DNA of 41,212 nucleotides from Clostridia bacterium (lineage in GTDB: Bacteria > Bacillota > Clostridia > Oscillospirales > UBA644), in NCBI GenBank assembly GCA_017934975.1, contig JAGBIM010000021.1, forward strand, positions 1 to 41,212, written 5' to 3'. Shown here in pieces: positions 25,485 through 33,297 of this stretch. Position 1 is the first letter of the stretch. The number at the start of each line of letters is the position of its first letter. The position numbers and the translations under genes were made by a program. The notes below the pieces were generated by a model, which saw only the letters and a list, made by a program, of their open reading frames with translations, was not told the DNA's origin and made no database searches.

Positions 25485-26480
25485 TCAGCCTTTTTTGCCC
25501 TTTGCGGCTCTCCGTTTGAGGGTTTCGGCCCGCAAATTGGCCGCGGGGAAGGGTACGTTGGCGAAGGAATAGTTCAAACGGGAGTTAAGACGGGATGCGT
25601 AGCACTCGTCCCGTTCGTCGGGGGTCAGGTTGGTGCTGATGACCGTGGGCTTCTTGCGGGTCAGACGGGTGTTGATGACCGAATAGAGGGTGGATTCCAC
25701 GAAGGAGGAGTAAAATTCCGTCCCCAGATCGTCGATAATCAGCAGATCCGCATCCAGATATTCCTCCGTGGGCATGGTGGATTCCTTGTTTTTGAAGGTG
25801 GCCGCCTCGAAATCCGCCAAAAGGTCCTGTACGGGGGCGTACAGAACGAATTTTCCGCTGCGGATCAGTTCACAGCCGATGCAGACCGACAAAAAGGTCT
25901 TGCCGCAGCCCGGCTCTCCCACGAACAAGAGATTTTGGGCGTCATCCCCGAAATTTTTCACGTAATTTTTCGCAAAGGCGAGGATTTTTTTCATCTTGTC
26001 CCGAGGGGAAATATCCCCGTCCCCTTCCGTCGGGTAGAGGGACAGATCGAAGGCGGCAAAGGAGCACTTCGCAAAGAGCTTTTCCATGCCCGACTGGGCC
26101 AGATATTGCTCCGAAAGGGCCTGCTTGTAGCAGGGACAGAGAACTCCGTCCACCACGCCCTCGTCGGCACAGAGGGAACAATGATAAACCGGATCCAGAT
26201 AGGTTTCGGGATACCCGTTTTCCACCAAAAGCTGCTTGATTTCTTCCTGCAAAGCCAGGGATTTATCGCGGAATTTCAGGAATTCCTCCTCGCTGTCCCC
26301 TCCCTCGGCGATGAAGCGGAAGAAGGACGCGTGGTTTTCCTGCAGTTCCTTTTCCTTTTGCCCGATGGCGGGAACTTCTGCCGCGATGGTCTCCCGACGG
26401 CGGTTGCTTTCGATTTTTCCTTGGGTGCGACGGTCCTCCATCAGCTGGTTGACCGCCCGAAGGCATTGATCTTTGTTCAC
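25485..26480 (-). CDS. dnaI: Helicase loader DnaI/DnaC-like AAA+ ATPase
   Basis: This 331-aa AAA+ protein is expected to load the replicative helicase. It has an N-terminal helical part, a putative zinc site (CSLCADEG...CPC, about 108-123), Walker A GEPGCGKTF near 190 and Walker B LLIIDDLGTEF near 245. The C-terminal sensor region ends with a basic KRRAAKGKKG tail. It follows dnaD by 12 nt on the same strand, the common Firmicute pairing of DnaD and DnaI. It lies about 17 kb from oriC on the lagging strand of that arm. Confidence 0.9.
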   Translation of the reverse strand: MNKDQCLRAVNQLMEDRRTQGKIESNRRRETIAAEVPAIGQKEKELQENHASFFRFIAEGGDSEEEFLKFRDKSLALQEEIKQLLVENGYPETYLDPVYHCSLCADEGVVDGVLCPCYKQALSEQYLAQSGMEKLFAKCSFAAFDLSLYPTEGDGDISPRDKMKKILAFAKNYVKNFGDDAQNLLFVGEPGCGKTFLSVCIGCELIRSGKFVLYAPVQDLLADFEAATFKNKESTMPTEEYLDADLLIIDDLGTEFYSSFVESTLYSVINTRLTRKKPTVISTNLTPDERDECYASRLNSRLNYSFANVPFPAANLRAETLKRRAAKGKKG

Positions 26481-26492
26481 GTCCGATCCTCC

Positions 26493-27443
26493 TTATTCTT
26501 CCGAGCCCGCGATAATCTCCCAGCCCAGATCCAAGGTCTCCTTTTCGGAGGAGGAGGTCTTGCGGGGATTGTTGGGCGCGGGGGCGCGGCGGGATTTTTT
26601 TCCGGGGGCGGCAGGCTTGGGTGCCGCGAGAGCCTGCTCTACGGTGGTAAGGCCGGCGGAATGCCAGTTGGTCAGGATCTTATCCACGTAGGCGTATGTA
26701 TATTTCCCCGTGTTCTTCACCGTTTCCTCGTAGGCGGCGCCGATCATGTCCAGATCGAAGCCCAGTTCTTCCTTCCATTTGAGGAAGGCCTTCTGTTCCG
26801 CTTCGGAAATGGCGCGGGTGCCGAAAATGCCGAAGCGGGTGGCGATGCGGTTGACGGTGTTCTTTTTTTGCGCTTCTTTTTGGATCAATTCCTCCGCTTG
26901 TTCGAAGGTTTTGACCCCATCCTCCGACCATTTGACCCCCGTTTGGGCGATCTGTCGCAGGGATTTGCCGTTTTCCGTGCCGTAGCGGAACAAGAGCGCC
27001 ACCACGTCGGCGGGAAGGCCGCACCAGTCCACCAGAGAGAGAATTACCGAGGCGTCGGCGGAGGACAAGGGCTTTTTCAGAGATTCCTCCGCGGATTTGT
27101 AGAGGAATTGGAGGGCCGTGTCCCCTTCCAACCGCTGGGCGATGGTCTCGGGCTTGTAGGTACCGTAGTCGGATGCGTTGAGTTGGGGGCGACGCAGGGT
27201 GTATTTTCCCCCTGCGCGGAAGAGAATCCCTGCCTTCACCCAATACTGAAAGGCTTCTTTCAGACGGTCCTCCTCCACGCCCAAGGTGCGCATCAGATCG
27301 TCTTTCAAAAAGGCCACGTTGGCGTTGCGCAACAACAGAAGAATCAGCCGCAACTCCACCTCGGGGGCGTTCAGATGCTTGTCCACCAGATCGCAGGGGA
27401 CGGAAAAGGACAGGTCGGATTCAAACAAAACCGTGTTGTCCAT
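26493..27443 (-). CDS. dnaD: DnaD-domain replication protein
   Basis: A 316-aa protein with a winged-helix N-terminal part (LDNTVLF... LILLLLRNANVAFLKDDLMRTL region) and a C-terminal DnaD-like domain (residues about 200-260: AISEAEQKAFLKWKEELGFD and the KYTYAYVDKILTNWHSAGL motif). DnaD-type proteins remodel origin DNA and help load the helicase. The tail is rich in Pro/Lys/Arg/Ser. The ATG at 27443 overlaps the smpB stop by one base (TGATG); a TTG one codon earlier is possible. It forms a unit with smpB upstream and dnaI downstream. Confidence 0.9.
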   Translation of the reverse strand: MDNTVLFESDLSFSVPCDLVDKHLNAPEVELRLILLLLRNANVAFLKDDLMRTLGVEEDRLKEAFQYWVKAGILFRAGGKYTLRRPQLNASDYGTYKPETIAQRLEGDTALQFLYKSAEESLKKPLSSADASVILSLVDWCGLPADVVALLFRYGTENGKSLRQIAQTGVKWSEDGVKTFEQAEELIQKEAQKKNTVNRIATRFGIFGTRAISEAEQKAFLKWKEELGFDLDMIGAAYEETVKNTGKYTYAYVDKILTNWHSAGLTTVEQALAAPKPAAPGKKSRRAPAPNNPRKTSSSEKETLDLGWEIIAGSEE

Positions 27444-27922
27444 CAATCGTTCCCCCTTCTCTGTTCGATGCGCATGCTGCGTGCCATTTCCCGCTTGGCC
27501 GATTCCTTGGCGGCGGATTCCCGTTTATCGTATAATTTTTTCCCTTTGCAGAGGCCGATTTCCACTTTGACGTAGGGGCCCTTGAGATAAACCTGCAGGG
27601 GGATGATGGAATAACCGTCCTGCTTGACCTTGCCGAACAGGCGGTCGATTTCCTTGCGGTGCATCAAAAGCTTGCGGTCCCGCAAGGGGTCTTTGTTGAA
27701 AATATTCCCCTTTTCATAGGGGGATACGTGGAGGCCTTGGAGGATCATTTCCCCGTTTTTCACCGAGCAGTAGGAATCCTTCAGATTCAGCCGCCCTAAG
27801 CGGATGGATTTGACTTCCGTGCCGGCAAGGGAAATGCCCGCTTCGAATTTTTCTTCCACGAAATAATCGTGATAGGCCTTGCGGTTATTGGCAAGGACTT
27901 TGACTGAGGGTTGCTTTCCCAT
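27443..27922 (-). CDS. smpB: SsrA-binding protein SmpB
   Basis: SmpB binds tmRNA (SsrA) and brings it to stalled ribosomes for trans-translation. The family motifs are present: [36 protein letters not shown], and the basic C-terminal tail ([20 protein letters not shown]). The start is ATG at 27922 with a strong AGGAGG site; upstream frame is repeat sequence. The tmRNA gene itself is not in the window. It is the first gene of smpB-dnaD-dnaI. Confidence 0.95.
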   Translation of the reverse strand: MGKQPSVKVLANNRKAYHDYFVEEKFEAGISLAGTEVKSIRLGRLNLKDSYCSVKNGEMILQGLHVSPYEKGNIFNKDPLRDRKLLMHRKEIDRLFGKVKQDGYSIIPLQVYLKGPYVKVEIGLCKGKKLYDKRESAAKESAKREMARSMRIEQRRGND

Positions 27923-27960
27923 GGGGAGCCTCCTTTCTGTTTGGCGTTGTGGGGGGGTAT

Positions 27961-28026
27961 GCACTTTCTTTTCGCGAGAAAAGAAAGTGCCAAAGAAAAG
28001 CGGTGTCGCCGCAATCCTTGCGGCGG
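27961..28026 (+). repeat. YRR triple-arm element, type 2 end
   Basis: The clamp is GCAC/GTGC. Hairpin GCACTTTCTTTTC with GAAAAGAAAGTGC, mirror third arm AAAGAAAAG, then CGCCGCAA/TTGCGGCG. It lies upstream of smpB and points away. Confidence 0.85.
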
Positions 28027-28086
28027 GGGTATGTAAAAATGTAAGATTTTTTGGAGTTCAAGAAACATTCTTTGTGAGGAAGAACA

Positions 28087-28481
28087 ACCCTTCCCCCGCT
28101 GTCGCGGTCCCCCAGCTCCGCTTCGCTACTGCATAAGTTCGACTTAGCTAAAAATTCTGCGTCTTCGACTTGAATTTTTAGAGTCTCACTTATCCCCTTA
28201 CACAGGGGAGGCTTGCGTTAGCGCCTCGTTTATCGATTGCACACCGTTCAAGAGACGCGCAAAAACCCCTTCCACCCCCACGCCGCACTGCGGCAGGCGC
28301 GGCGGTCCCCCTTCCCCTTCCTTTGGCAAGGAAGTGGACGGCAAGCTCGGGTACACGGTACGCCGAACCTGATTTCACAGAGAGGTTCTCTCGGAAAGAG
28401 GAACAAACGCAAGACACGGCACATCGGTTTGGCTCCCCTTAGTAAGGGGAGCTGTCATCGCAGATGACTGAGGGGATTGAC
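28087..28481 (-). repeat. Long mosaic repeat with hairpin insert
   Basis: On the minus strand it runs from GTCAATCCC (28481) through the CATC/GATG and CCCC/GGGG hairpins, a D module (about 28262-28345), a second CCCC/GGGG hairpin (28194-28209), the hairpin insert at 28114-28191 and a CGCTGTCGCGG-type end near 28087. Confidence 0.75.
28114..28191 (-). repeat. Hairpin-insert element, subtype II (78 nt)
   Basis: Same 78-nt unit as at 20821 in reverse orientation, inserted at the same point of the same kind of repeat. It keeps the CTAAAAATTC/GAATTTTTAG and GACT/AGTC helices. Confidence 0.85.
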
Positions 28482-28502
28482 ACGGAAACGGTTGCTTTTG
28501 TG

Positions 28503-28547
28503 TAAGTGAAGTTGAACTTACGGCAAAGCCGCAAATTCCGTTTTCTT
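28503..28547 (+). repeat. E module
   Basis: AAGTGAAGTTGAACTTACGG is followed by a GGC/GCC hairpin and AAATTC. It sits between the mosaic repeat and the YRR element at 28557, as the other E modules do. Confidence 0.6.
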
Positions 28548-28556
28548 CGAATCCCC

Positions 28557-28636
28557 CGACGGATGGAATCCGTCGGATTCGCTTTTCTTTCTCTTGGTTC
28601 TTCTCTTTCTTTTCCCGTGAAAAGAAAGAGAAGAAC
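28557..28636 (-). repeat. YRR triple-arm element, type 1 end
   Basis: The second-arm core GAAAAGAAAGAGAA is mirrored in the third arm AAGAGAAAGAAAAG, and the first arm pairs with the second over 18 nt (28597-28636). The extra G is carried in all three arms. It lies 19 nt after the icd stop, in the gene's orientation. Confidence 0.85.
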
Positions 28637-28655
28637 ACCCGTCACACGATCTCTC

Positions 28656-29810
28656 TTACAGTTTACTCATAACGTAATCGGCGTATTCATCGCAGGTGCA
28701 ACCCGTGTCGCGGCCCGTGACCACCAGTTTCCGTTCGTTGAACATACATTCATCCAGGGCGGCGGAGAGTTTGTCGGACTGTTCCTGGAACCCAATGTGG
28801 GAGAGGAGCAGAACGGCGGCGCGGAGCATGGAGGAGGGATCGGCAAACTTGGCGCGGCCTTCCCGAACCATGCGGGGCGCGTCTCCGTGGATGGCTTCGA
28901 ACATGGCGTAGCGTTTGCCGATGTTGGCGGAGCCTGCGGTGCCCACGCCACCCTGGAATTCGGCGGCTTCGTCGGTGATGATATCCCCGTAGAGATTGGG
29001 CAGAACGAAGACCTGGAAGTCGCGGCGGCGCTTTTCGTCGATCAACTTCGCGGTCATGATGTCAATGAACCATTCGTTCAGTTCGATGTCGGGATATTTA
29101 TCCGCAACCTTGTGGCAATATTCCAGGAATTTGCCGTCGGTGGTCTTGATGATGTTGGCCTTGGTGACCACTTCCACGCGGTTTTTGCCGTTCTTCTTGG
29201 CATAGTCGAAGGCGATTTCGGCAATGCGCTCGCAACCCTGAGAGGTGGCAACGGTGAAGTCGATGCCCAGATCCTCGGTCACGTTCACGCCCTTGGAACC
29301 AACGGCGTAGCCGCCCTCGGTGTTTTCACGGAAGAAGGTCCAGTCGATGCCCTGATCGGGAACCTTCACGGGACGCACGTTGGCAAACAGGTCCAGAGCC
29401 TTGCGCATGGCCACGTTGGCCGATTCGATGTTGGGATAGCCGTCCCCTGCGTTGGGGGTATGGGTGGGTCCCTTCAGAATGACGTGGCACTTTTTCAGCT
29501 CTTCCATCACGTCGTCGGGGATGGCCTTCATCACTGCCACGCGGTTTTCGATGGTAAGCCCGTCAATGTTGCGGAATTCCACCTTCCCTGCCGCCACTTC
29601 GTCGGCCAGAAGATGTTCCAGAACCCGACGGGACTGTGCGGTAATGGTGGGTCCGATGCCGTCGCCGCCGCAGACGCCGATGATGATCTTATCCAGCTTG
29701 GCGTAGTCGATGAAATCGCCCTGCTCCTTCAGCCCGTCCACGCGGGTGAGCTGTTCCTTCAGCAATGCGGCAAATTTTTCAGTCGCCGCCTGAATCTGTG
29801 CTTCGTACAT
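28656..29810 (-). CDS. icd: Isocitrate dehydrogenase family protein
   Basis: A 384-aa decarboxylating dehydrogenase, most likely making 2-oxoglutarate from isocitrate. Family features: GGDGIGPTI (nucleotide/substrate region near residue 49), FRENTEGGYAVGSKGV, and LPNLYGDIITDEAAEFQGGV with GTAGSANIGKRYAMFEAIHG (metal and cofactor binding). Isopropylmalate dehydrogenase is the closest alternative, but the neighbouring aconitase supports isocitrate. It starts after a clear AAAGGAG site. A DUF559 cassette separates it from the aconitase gene; together with citrate synthase (not here) the two would feed glutamate synthesis. Confidence 0.9.
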   Translation of the reverse strand: MYEAQIQAATEKFAALLKEQLTRVDGLKEQGDFIDYAKLDKIIIGVCGGDGIGPTITAQSRRVLEHLLADEVAAGKVEFRNIDGLTIENRVAVMKAIPDDVMEELKKCHVILKGPTHTPNAGDGYPNIESANVAMRKALDLFANVRPVKVPDQGIDWTFFRENTEGGYAVGSKGVNVTEDLGIDFTVATSQGCERIAEIAFDYAKKNGKNRVEVVTKANIIKTTDGKFLEYCHKVADKYPDIELNEWFIDIMTAKLIDEKRRRDFQVFVLPNLYGDIITDEAAEFQGGVGTAGSANIGKRYAMFEAIHGDAPRMVREGRAKFADPSSMLRAAVLLLSHIGFQEQSDKLSAALDECMFNERKLVVTGRDTGCTCDEYADYVMSKL

Positions 29811-29854
29811 AATGATATCTCCTTTATAGTTAAGAATAGATGGTTCGATTGAGA

Positions 29855-29895
29855 AATAAAAAGCCTTGCAGATGCCGCAATCCTTGCGGCGGGAG
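29855..29895 (+). repeat. Remnant of a YRR element, type 2 end
   Basis: The arms are degraded (AATAAAAAGCCTTGCAG), but the GCCGCAATCCTTGCGGC hairpin at 29874-29890 is intact. Its position upstream of icd matches the type 2 copies upstream of mnmE, smpB and cca. Confidence 0.55.
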
Positions 29896-29944
29896 AAAGT
29901 GAAAGGGGTGCAGGATTTTTTCGGAGTTCAAGAAACTTCCTTTG

Positions 29945-30600
29945 TGCGAAAACCCCTTCCCCCACCACGCCGCACTTCGGCAGGCGCGGCGGTCCCCCTT
30001 CCCCTTCCCTTGGCAGGGAAGTGGACGGCGAGCTCGGGTGCATCGCACGCTGTTTTCGCAATTCAAAAAAGAGATGCAAGAAAAAGTCACTCGGGTTTTG
30101 CGTAGGTGTTTACCGTTAATTCAATCTGTTCGCAGACCGAGGAAAAGCGGTCTCTGATTTGATAATTCTTAAAGCGGATTACGTGGATTCCGCAGTTTTC
30201 TTTGAGATATGCCGTGCGTTCGGCATCGTTTTTGCGACCTTCTTCCGTATAATGTTGTCGTCCGTCCAATTCGATTACTAATTTTACGGTCGGACAGTAA
30301 AAATCAACAATATACGGACCAATGGCCACTTGCCGTTTGAAGCGGATGGGGTAATCTTTCAAAAAATCATACCACATTCGCCGCTCTTCGGGGGTCATTC
30401 TTTTTCGGAGAGTCTGTGCGAGGGGCACGTTTTCTTTTTTGTGCGGATCCATATAGAATTCTTCTCTCTTTTAACGCCCGCAGGACGGGTGCGCCCCTTG
30501 TTTTTGCAGTCCACTTTCCCGCCATGGGAAAGGGGAAGGGGGACCGCCGCGCCGCCGAGCAGTGCGGCGTGGTGGGGGAAGGGGTTTTTCTTCAGTAAAG
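29945..30600. mobile_element. DUF559 gene flanked by inverted D modules
   Basis: The left D module (about 29945-30031) and the right one (about 30508-30594) are inverted copies of roughly 85 bp, differing at a modest number of positions. Between them lies a single gene coding for a DUF559 protein. This has the form of a small composite element with a nuclease-like gene. No target duplication is evident and transposition is unproven. Confidence 0.5.
30087..30452 (-). CDS. DUF559 family protein (restriction-endonuclease-like fold)
   Basis: A 121-aa protein with MTPEERRMWYDFLKDYPIRF, the core IVDFYC and LVIELDGRQH, and a C-terminal HVIRFKNYQIRD, matching the DUF559 pattern with candidate catalytic D, E and D/Q residues. 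It is the same length as, and about half identical to, the protein at 18076-18441; both share the unusual WYDFLKDYPIRF string. It is AT-rich relative to neighbours and sits between inverted D modules. Its role is unknown; a nuclease acting in repeat mobility is a hypothesis. Confidence 0.85.
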   Translation of the reverse strand: MDPHKKENVPLAQTLRKRMTPEERRMWYDFLKDYPIRFKRQVAIGPYIVDFYCPTVKLVIELDGRQHYTEEGRKNDAERTAYLKENCGIHVIRFKNYQIRDRFSSVCEQIELTVNTYAKPE

Positions 30601-30655
30601 TTTTTGCTATGCAAAAGTGAAGTTGAATTTACGGCAAAGCCGCGAAACCAGTTTT
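30594..30655 (+). repeat. E module
   Basis: AGTAAAGTTTTTGC/GCAAAA hairpin, then AAGTGAAGTTGAATTTACGG and a GGC/GCC hairpin. It joins the right D module to the YRR element at 30666, as at 10927-10985. Confidence 0.65.
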
Positions 30656-30665
30656 CTTCTCTCCC

Positions 30666-30736
30666 CCGACGGAAGTATACCGTCGGATTCGCTTTTCTTT
30701 TTGGTTCTTTTTCTTTTCAGGGAAAAGAAAAAGAAC
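30666..30736 (-). repeat. YRR triple-arm element, type 1 end
   Basis: The second-arm core GAAAAGAAAAA is mirrored in the third arm AAAAAGAAAAG. The GC hairpin reads CCGACGG...ACCGTCGG with loop changes. It lies 16 nt after the stop of the membrane protein gene at 30753. Confidence 0.85.
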
Positions 30737-30752
30737 ACGCCCCGTTAACCCC

Positions 30753-31130
30753 TCACAACTCCCTTGCGTCAAAGTGGACGGCGCCCTGCAGGCCGAAGAG
30801 GCAGGCGGGGATGAGCAACCACACGGCGGGAAGCTCCCGCAGAAGGATCGAAAGGACGAGGGAGCCCACGGTCAGAAGGAGCATCAAAGCCTCTACCGTG
30901 CGGGTCAGAATCAAGAGCAAAGCGGGCGTTTGCTGCGTCTGTTTTTTGGTCAGCTTCAGAATTCCCCAGGTGCCCCAACGCATGGCGGCCATCATCAGGG
31001 CCGCCCAAAGCATGGAAAGCAAGGGGGCTCGGCCCTCCGAAACCGCCAAAAGGCAGATGCAGAGGCCGAAATATCCCAAAATCAGCGCGGGGGCAAAGAA
31101 CTTGTCCAGCCCGCAGAGAAATTTCCGCAT
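30753..31130 (-). CDS. Small four-helix membrane protein, unknown function
   Basis: A 125-aa protein I do not recognise. Four hydrophobic stretches are visible at about residues 10-32, 39-62, 70-98 and 103-121, with a positively charged KLTKKQTQQ loop between the second and third. No signal peptide or catalytic motif is seen. Its ATG follows the aconitase stop by one base, so it is almost certainly in that operon and translationally coupled. A role in citrate-related transport is possible by position only. Confidence 0.7.
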   Translation of the reverse strand: MRKFLCGLDKFFAPALILGYFGLCICLLAVSEGRAPLLSMLWAALMMAAMRWGTWGILKLTKKQTQQTPALLLILTRTVEALMLLLTVGSLVLSILLRELPAVWLLIPACLFGLQGAVHFDAREL

Positions 31131-31131
31131 A

Positions 31132-33051
31132 TCAGCCGTTCTTGGTGGCGTTGAGAAGTCCGCCTGCAAGGATCATCTTCTTTTGACGGTCGGTAAAGAC
31201 GGTGGTCAGAGGAATTTCGATGCCCTTGGTCTTGTTGATCAGCACCATGGGGGTGCCGTCTTCCACGTTCTTGCGGATGGCGGGAATTTCCAGCTCGTCG
31301 CCCTGTTCGATGCGATCGTAGTCGGATTCCTTTTCAAAGGTCAAAGGCAGAATGCCCGAGTTGATCAGGTTTGCCGCGTGAATACGGGCAAAGGACTTGG
31401 CGATGACCGCCTTGACCCCCAGATACAGAGGCACCAGCGCCGCGTGCTCGCGGGAAGAGCCCTGACCGTAGTTCTGTCCGCCGATGACAAAGCCGCCGCC
31501 CCATGCCAAGGCACGTTCGGGGAAGGATTTGTCGCAGACGCCGAAGCAGAACTGGGACAGATAAGGAATGTTGGAGCGGAAGGGCAGAATCTTTGCCCCC
31601 GCAGGCATAATGTGGTCGGTGGTGATGTTGTCGCCCACCTTCAGAACCGCCTTGGCCGCCAGAGTTTCGGGCAATTCCTTGTTCAGGGGGAAGGGCTTGA
31701 TGTTGGGCCCATAGATGACCTCGTGCTCCTCTCCTTCGGGATAGGGCTTGACGATCATATTGTCGTTGATCAAGAATTCCTTGGGCATTTCCACCGTCAG
31801 ATCGGTTCCGTCGGTGGTGGGATCGGTGAAGACCCCGGTCAGCGCGGAGACGGCGGCGGTTTCGGGCGAGACCAGATAGATCTGGCCGTCGGCGGTGCCG
31901 GAGCGTCCTTCAAAGTTGCGGTTGAAGGTGCGCAGGGAGATTCCTGCCGAGTTGGGAGCCTGTCCCATGCCGATGCAGGGGCCGCAGGCACATTCCAGAA
32001 CCCGTGCGCCGGAAGCGATGATGTCGCTCAAAGCGCCGTTCTTGGCAAGCATGTCCAAAACCTGCTTGGAGCCGGGGGCGATGACCAGAGAAACGTGTTC
32101 CGCCACGGTCTTCCCTTTCAGAATCTTGGCCACCTTCATCATATCGAGATAGGAGGAGTTGGTGCAGGAGCCGATGCAGACCTGATCGATCTTCTTCCCC
32201 GCCAGTTCCCGAATGGGCTTAATGTTGTCGGGGGAATGGGGGCAGGCGGCCAAAGGCTCCAGGGTACCCAGGTCAATGTCGATGACGCGGGCGTATTCCG
32301 CATCCTCGTCTGCTTCCAGAGGAATGAAATCGTTGCCCCGCTTCTGTGCCGCCAGGAACGCGCGGGTCACGTCGTCTGCGGGGAAAATGGAGGTGGTGGC
32401 GCCCAGCTCCGCACCCATGTTGGTGATGGTAGCGCGTTCGGGCACCGACAGAGAGGACAGGTCTCCGCCGTATTCGATGACCTTGCCCACGCCGCCCTTT
32501 ACCGAGAGGATTTCCAGCAGCTTCAGAATAATATCCTTCGCCGCAACCCCGTGACGGAGCTTGCCGTGCAGGTTTACGCGGATCACCTCGGGCATGTTCA
32601 GATGGAAGGCGCCGCCGCCCATGGCAACCGCCACGTCCAATCCGCCCGCCCCGATGGCCATCATGCCGATGCCGCCGCCGGTGGGGGTGTGAGAGTCGCT
32701 TCCCAGCAGGGTCTTGCCGGGCGCGGAGAACCGTTCCAGATGCACCTGATGGCAGATGCCGTTGCCGGGACGGGAATAATATAAACCGTATTTTGCGCAG
32801 CAGGATTGAATATAACGGTGGTCGTCCGCGTTTTCAAAGCCGGTCTGCAGGGTGTTGTGGTCGATGTACGCTACGGAGCATTCGGTTTTAACCCGAGGAA
32901 TTCCGATGGCCTCAAACTGCAGATACGCCATGGTGCCCGTGGCGTCCTGGGTCAGAGTCTGGTCAATGCGGATGGCAATTTCCTTGCCGGGGATCATTTC
33001 TCCGGAGATCAGATGCTTTTTGATGATCTTTTGCGTAATGTTCATTCCCAT
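31132..33051 (-). CDS. acnA: Aconitate hydratase
   Basis: This iron-sulfur enzyme converts citrate to isocitrate. The cluster cysteines are in GSCTNSSYLDM and CACGPCIG, and the active-site serine region is GQNYGQGSSREHAAL. The 639-aa length fits the short aconitase form found in Clostridia rather than the 900-aa AcnA of enterobacteria. The start at 33051 (MGMNITQKII) follows AGGAG; longer upstream frame would cross the promoter. A consensus promoter lies at 33130-33158. Downstream is a coupled small membrane protein, then, after a DUF559 cassette, icd. Confidence 0.95.
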   Translation of the reverse strand: MGMNITQKIIKKHLISGEMIPGKEIAIRIDQTLTQDATGTMAYLQFEAIGIPRVKTECSVAYIDHNTLQTGFENADDHRYIQSCCAKYGLYYSRPGNGICHQVHLERFSAPGKTLLGSDSHTPTGGGIGMMAIGAGGLDVAVAMGGGAFHLNMPEVIRVNLHGKLRHGVAAKDIILKLLEILSVKGGVGKVIEYGGDLSSLSVPERATITNMGAELGATTSIFPADDVTRAFLAAQKRGNDFIPLEADEDAEYARVIDIDLGTLEPLAACPHSPDNIKPIRELAGKKIDQVCIGSCTNSSYLDMMKVAKILKGKTVAEHVSLVIAPGSKQVLDMLAKNGALSDIIASGARVLECACGPCIGMGQAPNSAGISLRTFNRNFEGRSGTADGQIYLVSPETAAVSALTGVFTDPTTDGTDLTVEMPKEFLINDNMIVKPYPEGEEHEVIYGPNIKPFPLNKELPETLAAKAVLKVGDNITTDHIMPAGAKILPFRSNIPYLSQFCFGVCDKSFPERALAWGGGFVIGGQNYGQGSSREHAALVPLYLGVKAVIAKSFARIHAANLINSGILPLTFEKESDYDRIEQGDELEIPAIRKNVEDGTPMVLINKTKGIEIPLTTVFTDRQKKMILAGGLLNATKNG

Positions 33052-33129
33052 GATTAAATTCTCCTGTCTTGGGTGAAACTTTAAGGGATGCCCGCAGGCA
33101 TTCTCTTCCATTATATAGTATAATAAAAT

Positions 33130-33158
33130 ATTATACACCAACTTTTCCCGTTTGTCAA
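33130..33158 (-). promoter_or_regulatory. Promoter of the aconitase gene
   Basis: On the minus strand: perfect -35 TTGACA (33158-33153), 17-nt spacer, perfect -10 TATAAT (33135-33130). The leader of about 70 nt contains a GATGCCCGCAGGCATTC hairpin (about 33087-33104). Confidence 0.9.
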
Positions 33159-33217
33159 TCGGCGGAGGGAAAAAATACGGATTTGTTCCGCTTTTTTTTG
33201 CAATCTCAGGGACGGAT

Positions 33218-33246
33218 TTGACATTTGCGGAAAAATATGCTATACT
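33218..33246 (+). promoter_or_regulatory. Promoter of the lipoprotein gene
   Basis: Perfect -35 TTGACA (33218-33223), 17-nt spacer, -10 TATACT (33241-33246). It is divergent from the aconitase promoter. Confidence 0.9.
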
Positions 33247-33297
33247 ATCGGCAGTGCGGAGCGTGTTCTCTGCCGTCCGAAAGGAGAATTGAAGTTT

